Origin: Acidimicrobiaceae bacterium
GTDB taxonomy: Bacteria; Actinomycetota; Acidimicrobiia; Acidimicrobiales; RAAP-2
Direction of reading: 5' to 3'
Length of the DNA: 44,225 nucleotides
Assembly: GCA_027451285.1 (NCBI GenBank)
Contig: DAIDJP010000014.1
Location: 1-44,225 of the forward strand
This document shows positions 8,578 to 16,700 of the stretch, piece by piece. Below the pieces are notes generated by a model. It was not told the origin of the DNA, did not search any database, and saw only the letters and a list, made by a program, of their open reading frames with translations. A program made the position numbers and the translations under genes. Every line of letters begins with the position of its first letter. The stretch's first letter is position 1.

Positions 8578-9357
8578 ATGGATACACCGGACACCGCCGC
8601 CTCAGCACTGGGCTCCATCGACACCGTCGCCTTCAAGGTCGGTATGCGGGGCTACAACGTCGACGAGGTGGACGAATTCCTCGAACGGGTCGCCGCCGAG
8701 GCGCGTCAGCTGCGTGACCAGTTGGCCCAGCAGCGCCAGCAGCTGCGCCAGGCGGCCGAGCGCATCAACCAGCTCGAGAGCGGTCGCGCGCCGAGCGCGC
8801 CGGCGCCCGCGCCCGTCAGCGCGAGCCCGACACCCGCGGCGCCGGGACGCGGCGCCGAGCAGGTGTCCTCGATGATCGCGATGGCACAGCAGTTCATCGA
8901 GCACGCCCAGGCCGAGGCTGAGGCCAAGGCCCGCGAGCTGACGACGGCCGCCCAGGAGAGAGCCCGCGAGATCATCGTCGAGGCGCGCAGTCGCGCCGAG
9001 GACGAGGTGAACCGGCTCAACGGGCTCAAGCAGCGCCTCAGCGAGGACGTCGACAAGCTGGCCCGTCAGCTCGAATCGGAGCGCACGCGCCTCGCCGGCG
9101 TGCTCAGTGAGTTCAGCCGATGGGTCGAGACCGCGTTCCACGTCAGTGAGACGTCGCGTTCGACGTCGTCGGCTCCGCTCACGCCGCCGCCCGCGGCCCC
9201 CGCGCCAGCGAGCGCGCCACCGAGCGCGCCGCCGCCCGCCCCCAGCGCCGGCGTGCGCGAGGTCCCTTCGCCCACAGACAACGCCGGACCGGCCACGGCT
9301 CCCCAGCAGACGATCGGCCAGGTCCTGAACTTCGAACCGCGCGAGGATCGCTCCTGA
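8578..9357 (+). CDS. divIVA: DivIVA/Wag31-like polar growth and septum-site coiled-coil protein
   Basis: 259 residues. The N-terminal DivIVA domain includes FKVGMRGYNVDEVDEFLERV, which binds negatively curved membrane, followed by a first coiled coil (about 40-66), an Ala/Pro linker, a second long coiled coil rich in Glu, Ala and Arg (about 98-180), and a Pro/Ala tail. In actinobacteria this protein organises tip growth and recruits cell-wall enzymes. It ends the division gene group. A TATGGT box 6 nt before the ATG suggests its own leaderless transcript. Low-complexity segments make the exact coiled-coil limits approximate. Confidence 0.9.
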   Translation: MDTPDTAASALGSIDTVAFKVGMRGYNVDEVDEFLERVAAEARQLRDQLAQQRQQLRQAAERINQLESGRAPSAPAPAPVSASPTPAAPGRGAEQVSSMIAMAQQFIEHAQAEAEAKARELTTAAQERAREIIVEARSRAEDEVNRLNGLKQRLSEDVDKLARQLESERTRLAGVLSEFSRWVETAFHVSETSRSTSSAPLTPPPAAPAPASAPPSAPPPAPSAGVREVPSPTDNAGPATAPQQTIGQVLNFEPREDRS

Positions 9358-9373
9358 TCGAGTGCGTGGCTGC

Positions 9374-9379
9374 TAGGGT
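9374..9379 (+). promoter_or_regulatory. Candidate -10 box for the DksA-like gene
   Basis: TAGGGT lies 30 nt before the ATG at 9410, with AAGGAG (9399-9404) as ribosome site. The layout matches sepF and efp in this window. No convincing -35 is seen. Confidence 0.35.
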
Positions 9380-9409
9380 GCGGCGCGCACTCTAAACCAA
9401 GGAGTTTCC

Positions 9410-10318
9410 ATGCCCTCGAGCGCCCGCCCCAAGGCTCCCGTGAAGAAGTCCCCCGCCAAGAAGGCGGCCACGCCCGCCAAGGGCGCGTCGAAGACGGTCA
9501 AGGCCGCCGCGAAGAAGGCGCCGGCCAAGGCCGTGACGACGAAGGCGCCGGCGAAGAAGGCAGCGGCGAAGAAGGCGCCCACCAAGGCCGCACCGGCCGC
9601 CAAGGTCCCCGCGAAGAAGGCGCCGGCCAAGGCCGCGTCGCGCGCGGCCGCGACCAAGGCCGCCGAGGCCAAGGCCAAGGCCCTCGCCGCCGCGAAGGCC
9701 AAGAAGGAGAAGGAGGCCCAGGCCAAGGCCGCCGCCAAGGAGCGCGAACTCCAGCGCAAGGCCCGCGAGAAGGCCGCGGCCGAGGCGAAGAAGCAGCGCG
9801 AGATCGAGGCCAAGCGTCGTGCCCTCGAAGCCGAGAAGGCGCGCAAGCAGCGCGAGATCGAGCGGCGCCACCACGAGGAGCTCAAGCGTCAGGAGCGCCG
9901 TGAGGCCGAGGAGCGCAAGCGCCAGGAGGCGCTCGAGCGCAAGATGCACTCCAAGCCCTACGCGGACGATGCGGCGTTCCTCGCCGAGGTGCGAGACGCG
10001 CTGATCGAGGCGCGTGCGGTCACCGCCGGTCAGATCGCGGTGAGCGAGACCGAGGCCGACGAGATGCTCGTGGACCGTGAGCGCCTCGAGTACGACGACG
10101 AGGACGGCTCGAGCGTCGCCTCGGACATCCAGCGCGACCAGCTCAAGGAGTTTGCGGCGGCGCTGCGCACGAAGATCGACGAGATCGACGTGGCGCTGGC
10201 GCGCGTGGACGACGGCAGTTACGGACGCTGCGACGAGTGCTACGAACCCATCTCCAAGGCTCGTCTCCTCGCGCAGCTGCCCGTGTTCACCTGCGTGTCG
10301 TGTCGCGCCGCGGTCTAG
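9410..10318 (+). CDS. TraR/DksA-type zinc-finger protein with histone-H1-like Lys/Ala/Pro N-terminal half
   Basis: 302 residues in three parts. Residues 1 to about 85 are repeats of the KKAPAKKA kind, like eukaryotic H1 tails and the tail of mycobacterial HupB. Residues about 85-180 are a highly charged Ala/Glu/Lys/Arg helix, probably a coiled coil. The C-terminal ~120 residues form a TraR/DksA domain with a C4 zinc finger at Cys274, Cys277, Cys295 and Cys298 (CDEC...CVSC). DksA/TraR proteins act in the RNA polymerase secondary channel; the basic tail suggests nucleic-acid binding, which is inference. AAGGAG precedes the ATG. The next gene, lspA, starts inside its last codons. The TraR-lspA-rluD order is frequent in actinobacteria. 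Confidence 0.85.
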   Translation: MPSSARPKAPVKKSPAKKAATPAKGASKTVKAAAKKAPAKAVTTKAPAKKAAAKKAPTKAAPAAKVPAKKAPAKAASRAAATKAAEAKAKALAAAKAKKEKEAQAKAAAKERELQRKAREKAAAEAKKQREIEAKRRALEAEKARKQREIERRHHEELKRQERREAEERKRQEALERKMHSKPYADDAAFLAEVRDALIEARAVTAGQIAVSETEADEMLVDRERLEYDDEDGSSVASDIQRDQLKEFAAALRTKIDEIDVALARVDDGSYGRCDECYEPISKARLLAQLPVFTCVSCRAAV

Positions 10319-10767
10319 ACCCGCGCGTCAACTACGCCGTCGTGGCGACGGCTCTCATCGTGACCGCGGCCGACGCGCTGACCAAGGCCTGGGCTCGCCA
10401 CGCGCTGGCCACTCACGACGTGCACGTGGGCGGACCCCTCTGGCTGCGTCTCGAGTACAACCAGGGGGTTTCGTTCTCCTTCGGGCGATTCGGCACCCTC
10501 ACCACCATCGTGACGATCGTGGTGGCGCTCGTCGTGGCCGTGATCTCGATGCGCGCGCGTCCCGGTGTGCCCTCGGTGGGATTCGGTCTGCTGATCGGCG
10601 GGGGGGTGGCCAACGTGATCGACCGGTTGGCGGCGAGCCCGCACGTGGTCACCGACTTCGTCGCGGTGGGCTCGTTCCCGGTCTTCAACCTCGCCGACGC
10701 CGCGATCACGGTGGGATTCATCGTGCTGGTGGTGGCGGTGTTGAGTGGTGAGAGGCTGATCCGATGA
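10300..10767 (+). CDS. lspA: LspA, lipoprotein signal peptidase (signal peptidase II)
   Basis: About 155 residues with four membrane helices. LspA cleaves the signal peptide of lipidated prolipoproteins. Family motifs are ADALTKAWA in the first helix region, YNQGVSFSF, GGGVANVIDR with the first catalytic Asp, and FNLADAAI with the second. GTG 10300 overlaps the upstream gene by 19 bp; GTG 10342 is an alternative that would trim the N-terminus to the first helix. The stop overlaps rluD as ATGA. A candidate substrate, the lipoprotein at 34568, is encoded in this window. Confidence 0.92.
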   Translation: MSRRGLDPRVNYAVVATALIVTAADALTKAWARHALATHDVHVGGPLWLRLEYNQGVSFSFGRFGTLTTIVTIVVALVVAVISMRARPGVPSVGFGLLIGGGVANVIDRLAASPHVVTDFVAVGSFPVFNLADAAITVGFIVLVVAVLSGERLIR

Positions 10768-11720
10768 GCGACGACGAGAACGAGATCCTCGAGCTGGTGG
10801 TCCCCGAGACCCTGGTGGGTTGGCGCGTGGACCGCGCCCTGGCGATGCTGACGGGTCGCTCGCGGGCCGAGACCCTGCGCCTCGTCGACGCGGGTCTGGT
10901 GACCCTGGGGGGGCGCGTGCTGACCAAGGCGTCCACACCCCTCGAGTCCGGCCAGCACCTCGAGGCCGTGATCCCGCCGCTGCCCACTGGCGAGGTCGAG
11001 CCTGACGACTCGGTCGTCGTGGACGTGGTGCGAGAAGATGACGATTTCGTCCTGATCAACAAGCGCCCCGAGCAGGTGGTCCACCCGGGGGCGGGTCAGA
11101 CGACGGGCACGCTGGTCGCCGGGCTGCTCGCTCGTTACCCCGAGATGGCCCGCCTGGTCGACGAGGGGCTGTGCGAGGGGCCGCGACCGGGGATCGTGCA
11201 CCGTCTGGACAAGGGGACCTCGGGTCTCCTCGTCGCGGCCCGCACGCCCGTGGGCTATCTCTCGCTGTCCGAGCAGGCGTCATCGCACACGATGGTGCGC
11301 ACCTACTGGGCGATGGCCGAGGGGCATCTCAGCGACGACCGCGGCGTGATCGACGCCCCCATCGGGCGCTCTCTGCGCGAGCCGACGATGATGGCGGTGC
11401 GCGCCGACGGGCGCGTCGCGCGCACCCACTACGAGGTGATCGAGCGCCTCGACTCGCCCCACGCGGCCACCCTCGTGGAACTGCGCCTGGAGACCGGGCG
11501 CACGCATCAGATCCGCGTGCACCTGGCCGCGATTGGCCATCCCGTGGTCAACGATCAGCGCTACGGGCACCGGCGCGAACGGCGTCTCGCCGAGGGGCGC
11601 TTCTTCTTGCACTCGCGATCGCTCTCGCTGCGCCACCCGCGCACGGACGAGGAGGTCACCGCGGTCGTCGCGCTGCCCGATGATCTGCTCGCCCTCGTGG
11701 GCGGGACCCGCTGGGCCTAG
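10764..11720 (+). CDS. rluD: RluD-family 23S rRNA pseudouridine synthase
   Basis: 318 residues. An N-terminal S4 RNA-binding domain (about 15-75, VGWRVDRALAMLTG...LVDAGLVTLGG) is followed by the RluA-type catalytic domain, with IVHRLDKGTSGLLV containing the catalytic Asp, and RTHQIRVHLA. RluD modifies helix 69 of 23S rRNA; among RluA/C/D paralogues the exact target cannot be read from sequence alone. ATG overlaps the lspA stop. The TAG stop shares the tetranucleotide CTAG with the stop of the convergent sigma gene, a 4-bp overlap with no space for a terminator. Confidence 0.9.
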   Translation: MSDDENEILELVVPETLVGWRVDRALAMLTGRSRAETLRLVDAGLVTLGGRVLTKASTPLESGQHLEAVIPPLPTGEVEPDDSVVVDVVREDDDFVLINKRPEQVVHPGAGQTTGTLVAGLLARYPEMARLVDEGLCEGPRPGIVHRLDKGTSGLLVAARTPVGYLSLSEQASSHTMVRTYWAMAEGHLSDDRGVIDAPIGRSLREPTMMAVRADGRVARTHYEVIERLDSPHAATLVELRLETGRTHQIRVHLAAIGHPVVNDQRYGHRRERRLAEGRFFLHSRSLSLRHPRTDEEVTAVVALPDDLLALVGGTRWA

Positions 11721-12565
11721 GCGACGTCGTGGGCCGCGACGACGCTGTCGTCGTCGCGCAGCAGCGCCAGGGCCTCTTCCTCGGCCCGGCGCACGCGTCG
11801 CACGCCGATGTCGAGCTTGTTTGCCGTCGCCTGCAGCGACAGCGGCGTCGAACCGTTGAGCCCGAAGCGCAGGTTCAGCACCTCGCGCTGGAGGTCGTTG
11901 AGACGCTCGAGCGCGCCGTGGAGCTGGTCGTCGAGCATTGTCTGCTCGATCTCGCCGACCCAGTCGTGCTGGCTCGGCGCGACCAGGTCGCCCAAGGTGG
12001 TCGCCGAGTCCGAGGAGGCCGGCTGGTCCAGGCTGGCGGTCACGCCGGCCAGTCCGTGCAGGTTCTCACGCTCGGCCTTGGACATGCCCGTGGCCTCGGT
12101 CAACTCGTCATCGGTGGGCTTGCGCCCGAAGAGCGAGGTCAACTCGGCCGTCGTGGCCTCGAGACGCTGGAGCTGCTCGCCGACCTCGAGGGGGATGCGG
12201 ATGGTGCGACCGTGCTGCTGAACGGCGCGCTGGAGGGCCTGGCGGATCCACCAGGTGGCGTAGGTCGAGAACTTGAATCCCCGCTCCCAGTCGAACTTCT
12301 CGACCGCGCGCAGCAGTCCGAAGGTGCCCTCCTGGACGAGGTCGATCATCTCGACGCCGCGGTCCTGGTAGCGGCGGGCCCAGTGCAGGACGAGTCGCAG
12401 GTTCGCCGCGACCATCTGCTTCTTGGCCTCCTCGTCGCCGGCGGTGACGCGCTTGGCCAGCTCGACCTGCTCGTCGTAGTTCGGCATGGGGTAGCGGTCG
12501 AGGTCGCGCATCAACAGACCCAACATGTCGTTGGTGTTTACTGCGCTTCGACGGACTGTCGTCAT
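11717..12565 (-). CDS. RpoD-like (group 2) sigma-70 factor
   Basis: 282 residues. Region 2 is well conserved (ANLRLVLHWARRYQDRG, LVQEGTFGLLRAVEKFD, GFKFSTYATWWIRQAL), followed by region 2.4/3.0 (HGRTIRIPLEV), region 3 and a region 4 with LNLRFGLNG. Region 1.1 of primary sigmas is absent and the protein is short, which suggests a non-essential SigB/HrdB-like group 2 factor. Region 4.2 (LSLQATANKLDIGVRRVRRAEEEAL) departs from the usual TLEEVG..F.VTRERIRQIE helix-turn-helix, so its -35 preference may differ. GAGGAGG precedes the ATG. It lies directly downstream of an Rrf2 regulator on the same strand but has its own strong promoter. Confidence 0.9.
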   Translation of the reverse strand: MTTVRRSAVNTNDMLGLLMRDLDRYPMPNYDEQVELAKRVTAGDEEAKKQMVAANLRLVLHWARRYQDRGVEMIDLVQEGTFGLLRAVEKFDWERGFKFSTYATWWIRQALQRAVQQHGRTIRIPLEVGEQLQRLEATTAELTSLFGRKPTDDELTEATGMSKAERENLHGLAGVTASLDQPASSDSATTLGDLVAPSQHDWVGEIEQTMLDDQLHGALERLNDLQREVLNLRFGLNGSTPLSLQATANKLDIGVRRVRRAEEEALALLRDDDSVVAAHDVA

Positions 12566-12621
12566 GGCCCCTCCTCGCTGGTGGCACGGTCCGCCGGTAT
12601 TTCTCCTACGGACGCATATCT

Positions 12622-12650
12622 AATTTACCACGTCGGGGCGCGTCGATCAA
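12622..12650 (-). promoter_or_regulatory. Strong consensus promoter of the sigma factor gene
   Basis: On the minus strand TTGATC (12650-12645) and TAAATT (12627-12622) are exactly 17 bp apart, the best -35/-10 pair I found in the window. The transcript would start near 12615 with a leader of about 50 nt ending in GAGGAGGGG before the ATG. The -35 overlaps the stop region of the upstream Rrf2 gene. Confidence 0.7.
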
Positions 12651-13105
12651 GGCATTGCCGCGCTATGGGTGCGGCGCAGCGGGGCGTTGCCGCGCGCCTG
12701 ATCAACCATGTCGGCCAGGGTGAAACTGGCGAGGTGCTCGCGCATGTGCGCGCCCACGTCTCCCCAGACCGCGCGCAGAACGCACTGGCCCTCGTGGTCG
12801 CAGGCGCCGTCGGCGTGGGGCTCGCCGAAGTCGCCGGCGACGATGGGCCCGTCCACCGCGGCCACCACGTCGGCCAGGGTGATCGACTCGGCGCTGCGCG
12901 CCAGCACGTAGCCGCCGCCGACGCCGCGCTTGGACTGCACCAGACCCACGCTCTTGAGCGTCAGGAGGATCTGCTCGAGGTAGGGCTGGGGCAGCCCGGT
13001 TCGTTCGGCCAGGTCACGAACGGAAACGGGGGTCGAGCGGTTGTCGCGCAGGGCCAGGCTGAGCAGCGCGCGGCTCGCGTAGTCCCCGCGGGTGGAAACT
13101 CTCAC
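12647..13105 (-). CDS. Rrf2-family transcriptional regulator, possibly Fe-S binding
   Basis: 152 residues. The N-terminal winged helix (MRVSTRGDYASRALLSLAL; VRDLAERTGLPQPYLEQIL; GLVQSKRGVGGGYVLAR) is typical of Rrf2 proteins such as IscR, NsrR, RsrR and CymR. The sensory region has Cys102 and Cys108 with the IscR/NsrR spacing, but where a third Cys would be expected (about 114) there is Trp. It may bind a cluster with other ligands, as some Rrf2 members do, or none. The start is GTG 13105; TAGACT lies 6 nt upstream, so the mRNA is probably leaderless. It is divergent from bpa and upstream of the sigma gene. Confidence 0.87.
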   Translation of the reverse strand: MRVSTRGDYASRALLSLALRDNRSTPVSVRDLAERTGLPQPYLEQILLTLKSVGLVQSKRGVGGGYVLARSAESITLADVVAAVDGPIVAGDFGEPHADGACDHEGQCVLRAVWGDVGAHMREHLASFTLADMVDQARGNAPLRRTHSAAMP

Positions 13106-13111
13106 ATCGGA

Positions 13112-13117
13112 AGTCTA
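13112..13117 (-). promoter_or_regulatory. Candidate -10 box for the Rrf2 gene, leaderless spacing
   Basis: TAGACT on the minus strand, 6 nt before the GTG start. No ribosome-binding site is present between them. Confidence 0.5.
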
Positions 13118-13164
13118 GTGACGGGTCCTTGGCAGGGTTGGCCGATGACTGGCCCCGCGTCTGG

Positions 13165-13170
13165 CACACT
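13165..13170 (+). promoter_or_regulatory. Candidate -10 box for bpa, leaderless spacing
   Basis: CACACT, 6 nt before GTG 13177. It lacks the first T of TANNNT, so it is weaker than others of the set. It is divergent from the Rrf2 promoter 48 bp away. Confidence 0.35.
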
Positions 13171-13176
13171 GCGTAG

Positions 13177-13671
13177 GTGGAAGAAGAGCGAAACGAGAAC
13201 GTGTCGGTCAACCCCGACGAGGTGCTGTCACCGGGCGAAAACGCCGAGTCGAGCGGGGAAACGACTGACGAGACAACGGATTTCATCAGCCAGCCGGCCA
13301 AGGTGATGCGCATTGGCTCGATGGTCAAGACGCTGCTGGACGAGGCGCGTAGCGCCCCCCTCGACGAGGCGGGCCGGGGGAGACTGCGCGAGATCTACGA
13401 GACCTCGATCCGCGAGCTCTCGAGTGCGTTGTCGCCGGACCTCTCGGGCGAGCTCGCGCGCATGGCGCCGCCCTTCGTCGAGGGCGTGCCCACCGAGTCC
13501 GAGCTGCGCATCGCCCAGGCCCAGCTGGTCGGCTGGCTCGAGGGCCTCTTTCACGGCATCCAGGCCTCACTCTTCGCCCAGCAGGCCGCGGCGGCCGCCC
13601 AACTGGAGAAGATGCGCGATCGGGCGCTGAACTCCGGGGGCAGCGACCCGCGCGCGGGCACCTACCTCTAG
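13177..13671 (+). CDS. bpa: Bpa/PafE-type ATP-independent proteasome activator
   Basis: 164 residues matching the actinobacterial Bpa (PafE) family: an acidic disordered N-terminus (1-38), then QPAKVMRIGSMVKTLLDE, PLDEAGRGRLREIYETSIREL, VPTESELRIAQAQLVGWLEGLFHGIQ and FAQQAAAAAQLE, forming a four-helix bundle, and the C-terminal end GTYL. In Mycobacterium the last residues (GQYL) dock into pockets of the 20S proteasome and open its gate; here Gln is Thr. Known members form dodecameric rings that feed unfolded proteins such as HspR to the proteasome without ATP. The gene therefore predicts a 20S proteasome elsewhere in the genome. The start is GTG; no ribosome site is evident. Confidence 0.9.
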   Translation: MEEERNENVSVNPDEVLSPGENAESSGETTDETTDFISQPAKVMRIGSMVKTLLDEARSAPLDEAGRGRLREIYETSIRELSSALSPDLSGELARMAPPFVEGVPTESELRIAQAQLVGWLEGLFHGIQASLFAQQAAAAAQLEKMRDRALNSGGSDPRAGTYL

Positions 13672-13728
13672 GGCCGTGGTGGGCACGCGCGTCGCGCGAG
13701 GCGTCCGACGAGACGTGGCGGGTTCGTG

Positions 13729-16700
13729 ATGGGCGAGGGCTTCGTCCATCTGCACAACCACTCCGAGTACTCGATGCTCGACGGCGCCGCGCGCATCGAG
13801 GAGATGGTTCTCGCGGCCAAGGCCGACGGCCAGAACGCGATCGCCATCACCGATCACGGCAACCTCTACGGGATCATCGACTTCTACCAGAGTGCGCGCA
13901 AGCACGGGCTGACGCCGATTCTCGGGCTCGAGGCCTACATGGCCGCCTCGAGCCGCTTCGACCGCCCGCCCCGGCGCGGCAAGATTGACGACACCGGCGG
14001 AGAGACCGAGGGGGGCCAGAAGCTCTATCACCACCTCACGCTGCTCGCCGAGACCAATGAAGGCTATCGCAACCTGCGTGAGCTCTCGTCCATGGCCTAC
14101 CTCGAGGGTTACTACTACAAGCCCCGCGTCGACTGGGAGCTGCTCGAGCGATACGGCAAGGGACTGATCGCGACGTCGGGCTGCCTCGGCGGGGTCGTGC
14201 TCCAGGCCCTGGTGCGCGACGACTACGACAAGGCGCGCGACCTTGCGGCGCGCCTGCAGGGCATCTTCGGGCGCGAGAACTTCTTCATCGAACTCCAGGA
14301 TCACGGGCTCGCCGAGCAGACGCGCACCAACCCCCAGCTGGTGCGCATCGCCCGCGAACTCGACGCGCCGCTGCTGGCCACCAACGACCTGCACTACGTG
14401 CGACACGGTGACGCCGAGATGCACGACGCGCTGTTGTGCATCGGCACGGGTTCCTTGGTCGCCGACCCCGACCGGTTCCGCTTCGCCAGCGACCAGCACT
14501 ACCTCAAGAGCGCCGCTGAGATGCGCTACCTCTTCCGCGAGCTGCCCGAGGCCTGCGACAACACGTTGGCCATCGCCGAGCGCGTGGACGTCACCATCGA
14601 GTTCGACAACGATGCGCTGCCCGAGTATCCGATCCCGCCCGAGTTCGCCGGCGCCACCCACAAGGAGGGGGCCAACGCCCTCCTGCGCGAGCTCGCGACG
14701 CGCGGCGCGCGCGAGCGCTACGGCGACGTGCTCTCGCGCGAGGTGCTCGACCGGCTCGACTACGAGCTCGGCGTCATCGCCGACATGGGCTTTTCGGACT
14801 ACTTTCTCGTCGTCTGGGACCTCATCCGCCACGCCCGCGAGCGCGGGATCCGCGTGGGTCCGGGCCGCGGCTCGGCGGCCGGGTGCTGCGTGGCCTACTG
14901 CCTGCGCATCGTCGACCTGGATCCGATTCGCTACGGACTGATCTTCGAACGCTTCCTCAATCCGGGACGCAAGCAGATGCCCGACATCGACATGGACTTC
15001 GACGAGCGCTACCGCGGCGACATGATCCGCTACGCCGCCGAGCGCTACGGCAGCGACCACGTCGCCCAGATCGTCACCTTCTCGACGATCAAGGCGCGCG
15101 CCGCGGTGCGCGACGCGGCGCGCGTGCTCGGCTACCCGCCCCAGCTCGGAGACAAGATCGCCAAGGCCATGCCGCCACTCGTGATGGGCCAGGACCTGCC
15201 CCTGGAGGCGTGCTTTAGCCCGATGGCGGGCTACGAGGGTCGTTACGCCGAGGCGGCCGAGTTGCGCTCGCTCTACGCAAGCGACCCCGAGGTGACCCAC
15301 GTGATCGACGTGGCCAAGGGCTTCGTCGACAAGCGCCGCCAGGACGGCATCCACGCCGCGGCCGTCGTGATCACCAAGGAGCCGGTGCTCGAGTACGTGC
15401 CGGTCCAGCGCAAGGCCGGCGCGAACGGTTCGATCGACGACGCGCCGATCGTCACCCAGTACGAGGCGACGGCGATCGAGAAGCTCGGCCTGCTGAAGAT
15501 GGACTTTCTGGGGCTGCGCAACCTCGCGATCATCGAGCGGACCCTCGAGCACATCCGGCGTCGTCACGGCGTCGAGGTCGACATCGACCACGTGCCCCTC
15601 GACGACCCCAAGGTCTACGCGATGCTCCAGCGCGGCGACTCGATCGGGCTCTTTCAGCTCGAGGGCGACAAGATGCGCCAGCTGATGCGCCGCCTCGCGC
15701 CGACGAGTTTTGACGACATCGCGGCGCTGGTGGCGCTGTATCGTCCCGGACCGCTGAGCGAGAACGTCCACAACGACTACGCGGATCGCAAGAACCACCG
15801 CCAGGACGTCAGTTTCGACCACCCCGATCTCAAGGAGATCCTCGGCGAGACCTACGGGCTGATGATCTATCAAGAAGACATCATGCGCGTGGCGACCAAG
15901 ATCGCCGGCTTCTCCATGACCGAGGCCGACGACCTGCGTAAGGCCTGTTCGAAGAAGATCCGCGAGATGATCCAGGCCCAGCGCGCGAAGTTCGTCGAGG
16001 GCGCCGAGCGCGAAGGCTACGGACACGCGCTGGGCGAGGCGATCTTCAACAAGATCGAGCCTTTCGCGGACTACGCGTTCAACAAGAGCCACGCCTACGG
16101 CTACGCGCTGATTGCGTACCAGAACGCGTGGCTGAAGGCGAACTATCCGGTGGAATACATGGCCGCCCTGCTGACGTCATTTCGCGACGACAAGGACAAG
16201 GCGGCGATCTACCTCAACGAGGCCCGCCAGATGGGGATCACCGTCGGCGTGCCCGACATCAACCACTCCGACGCCGACTACTCGCCGAGCCCGACTCAGG
16301 ACCAGACGATCCTCTTCGGCCTCGCCGCGGTGCGCAACGTCGGCGAGTCGCTGGTGGAGAAGATCGTGGCCGAGCGCGACGCGGGCGGGCCGTTCACGTC
16401 GATCTATGACTTTGTGCGGCGAGTCGACCCCGTGGTGCTGAATCGTCGCACGATGGAGTCCCTGATCAAAGCCGGTGCCTTCGACGCCATGGGCCTGCCC
16501 CGACAGGGGTTGCTCCTGCGCATCGACGAGATCGTCGAGGTGACCATGGCACGTCGGCGGGACCTGGCGCTGGGCATCTCGACCCTCTTCGCCTTCGGTG
16601 ACGGCGATGGGCGAGACGACTGGGAGGGCACCGAGATCCCGGTGAGCGATCTCGAGTTCGACTCGTCGGTCAAGCTCGACTTCGAGCGCGAGATGCTGGG

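Noticed and set aside
9410..9720. Repetitive Lys/Ala/Pro codons as a possible CRISPR or DNA satellite
   Set aside because: The repeat is at the protein level (variants of AAGAAGGCGCC), irregular in length and without spacers; it is coding sequence.
13567..16092. 841-codon open frame on the minus strand opposite dnaE
   Set aside because: dnaE on the plus strand has full family motifs. In GC-rich genes with G/C at the third codon position, the antisense frame often stays open. The translated product is Val/Asp/His/Arg-rich and has no domain.
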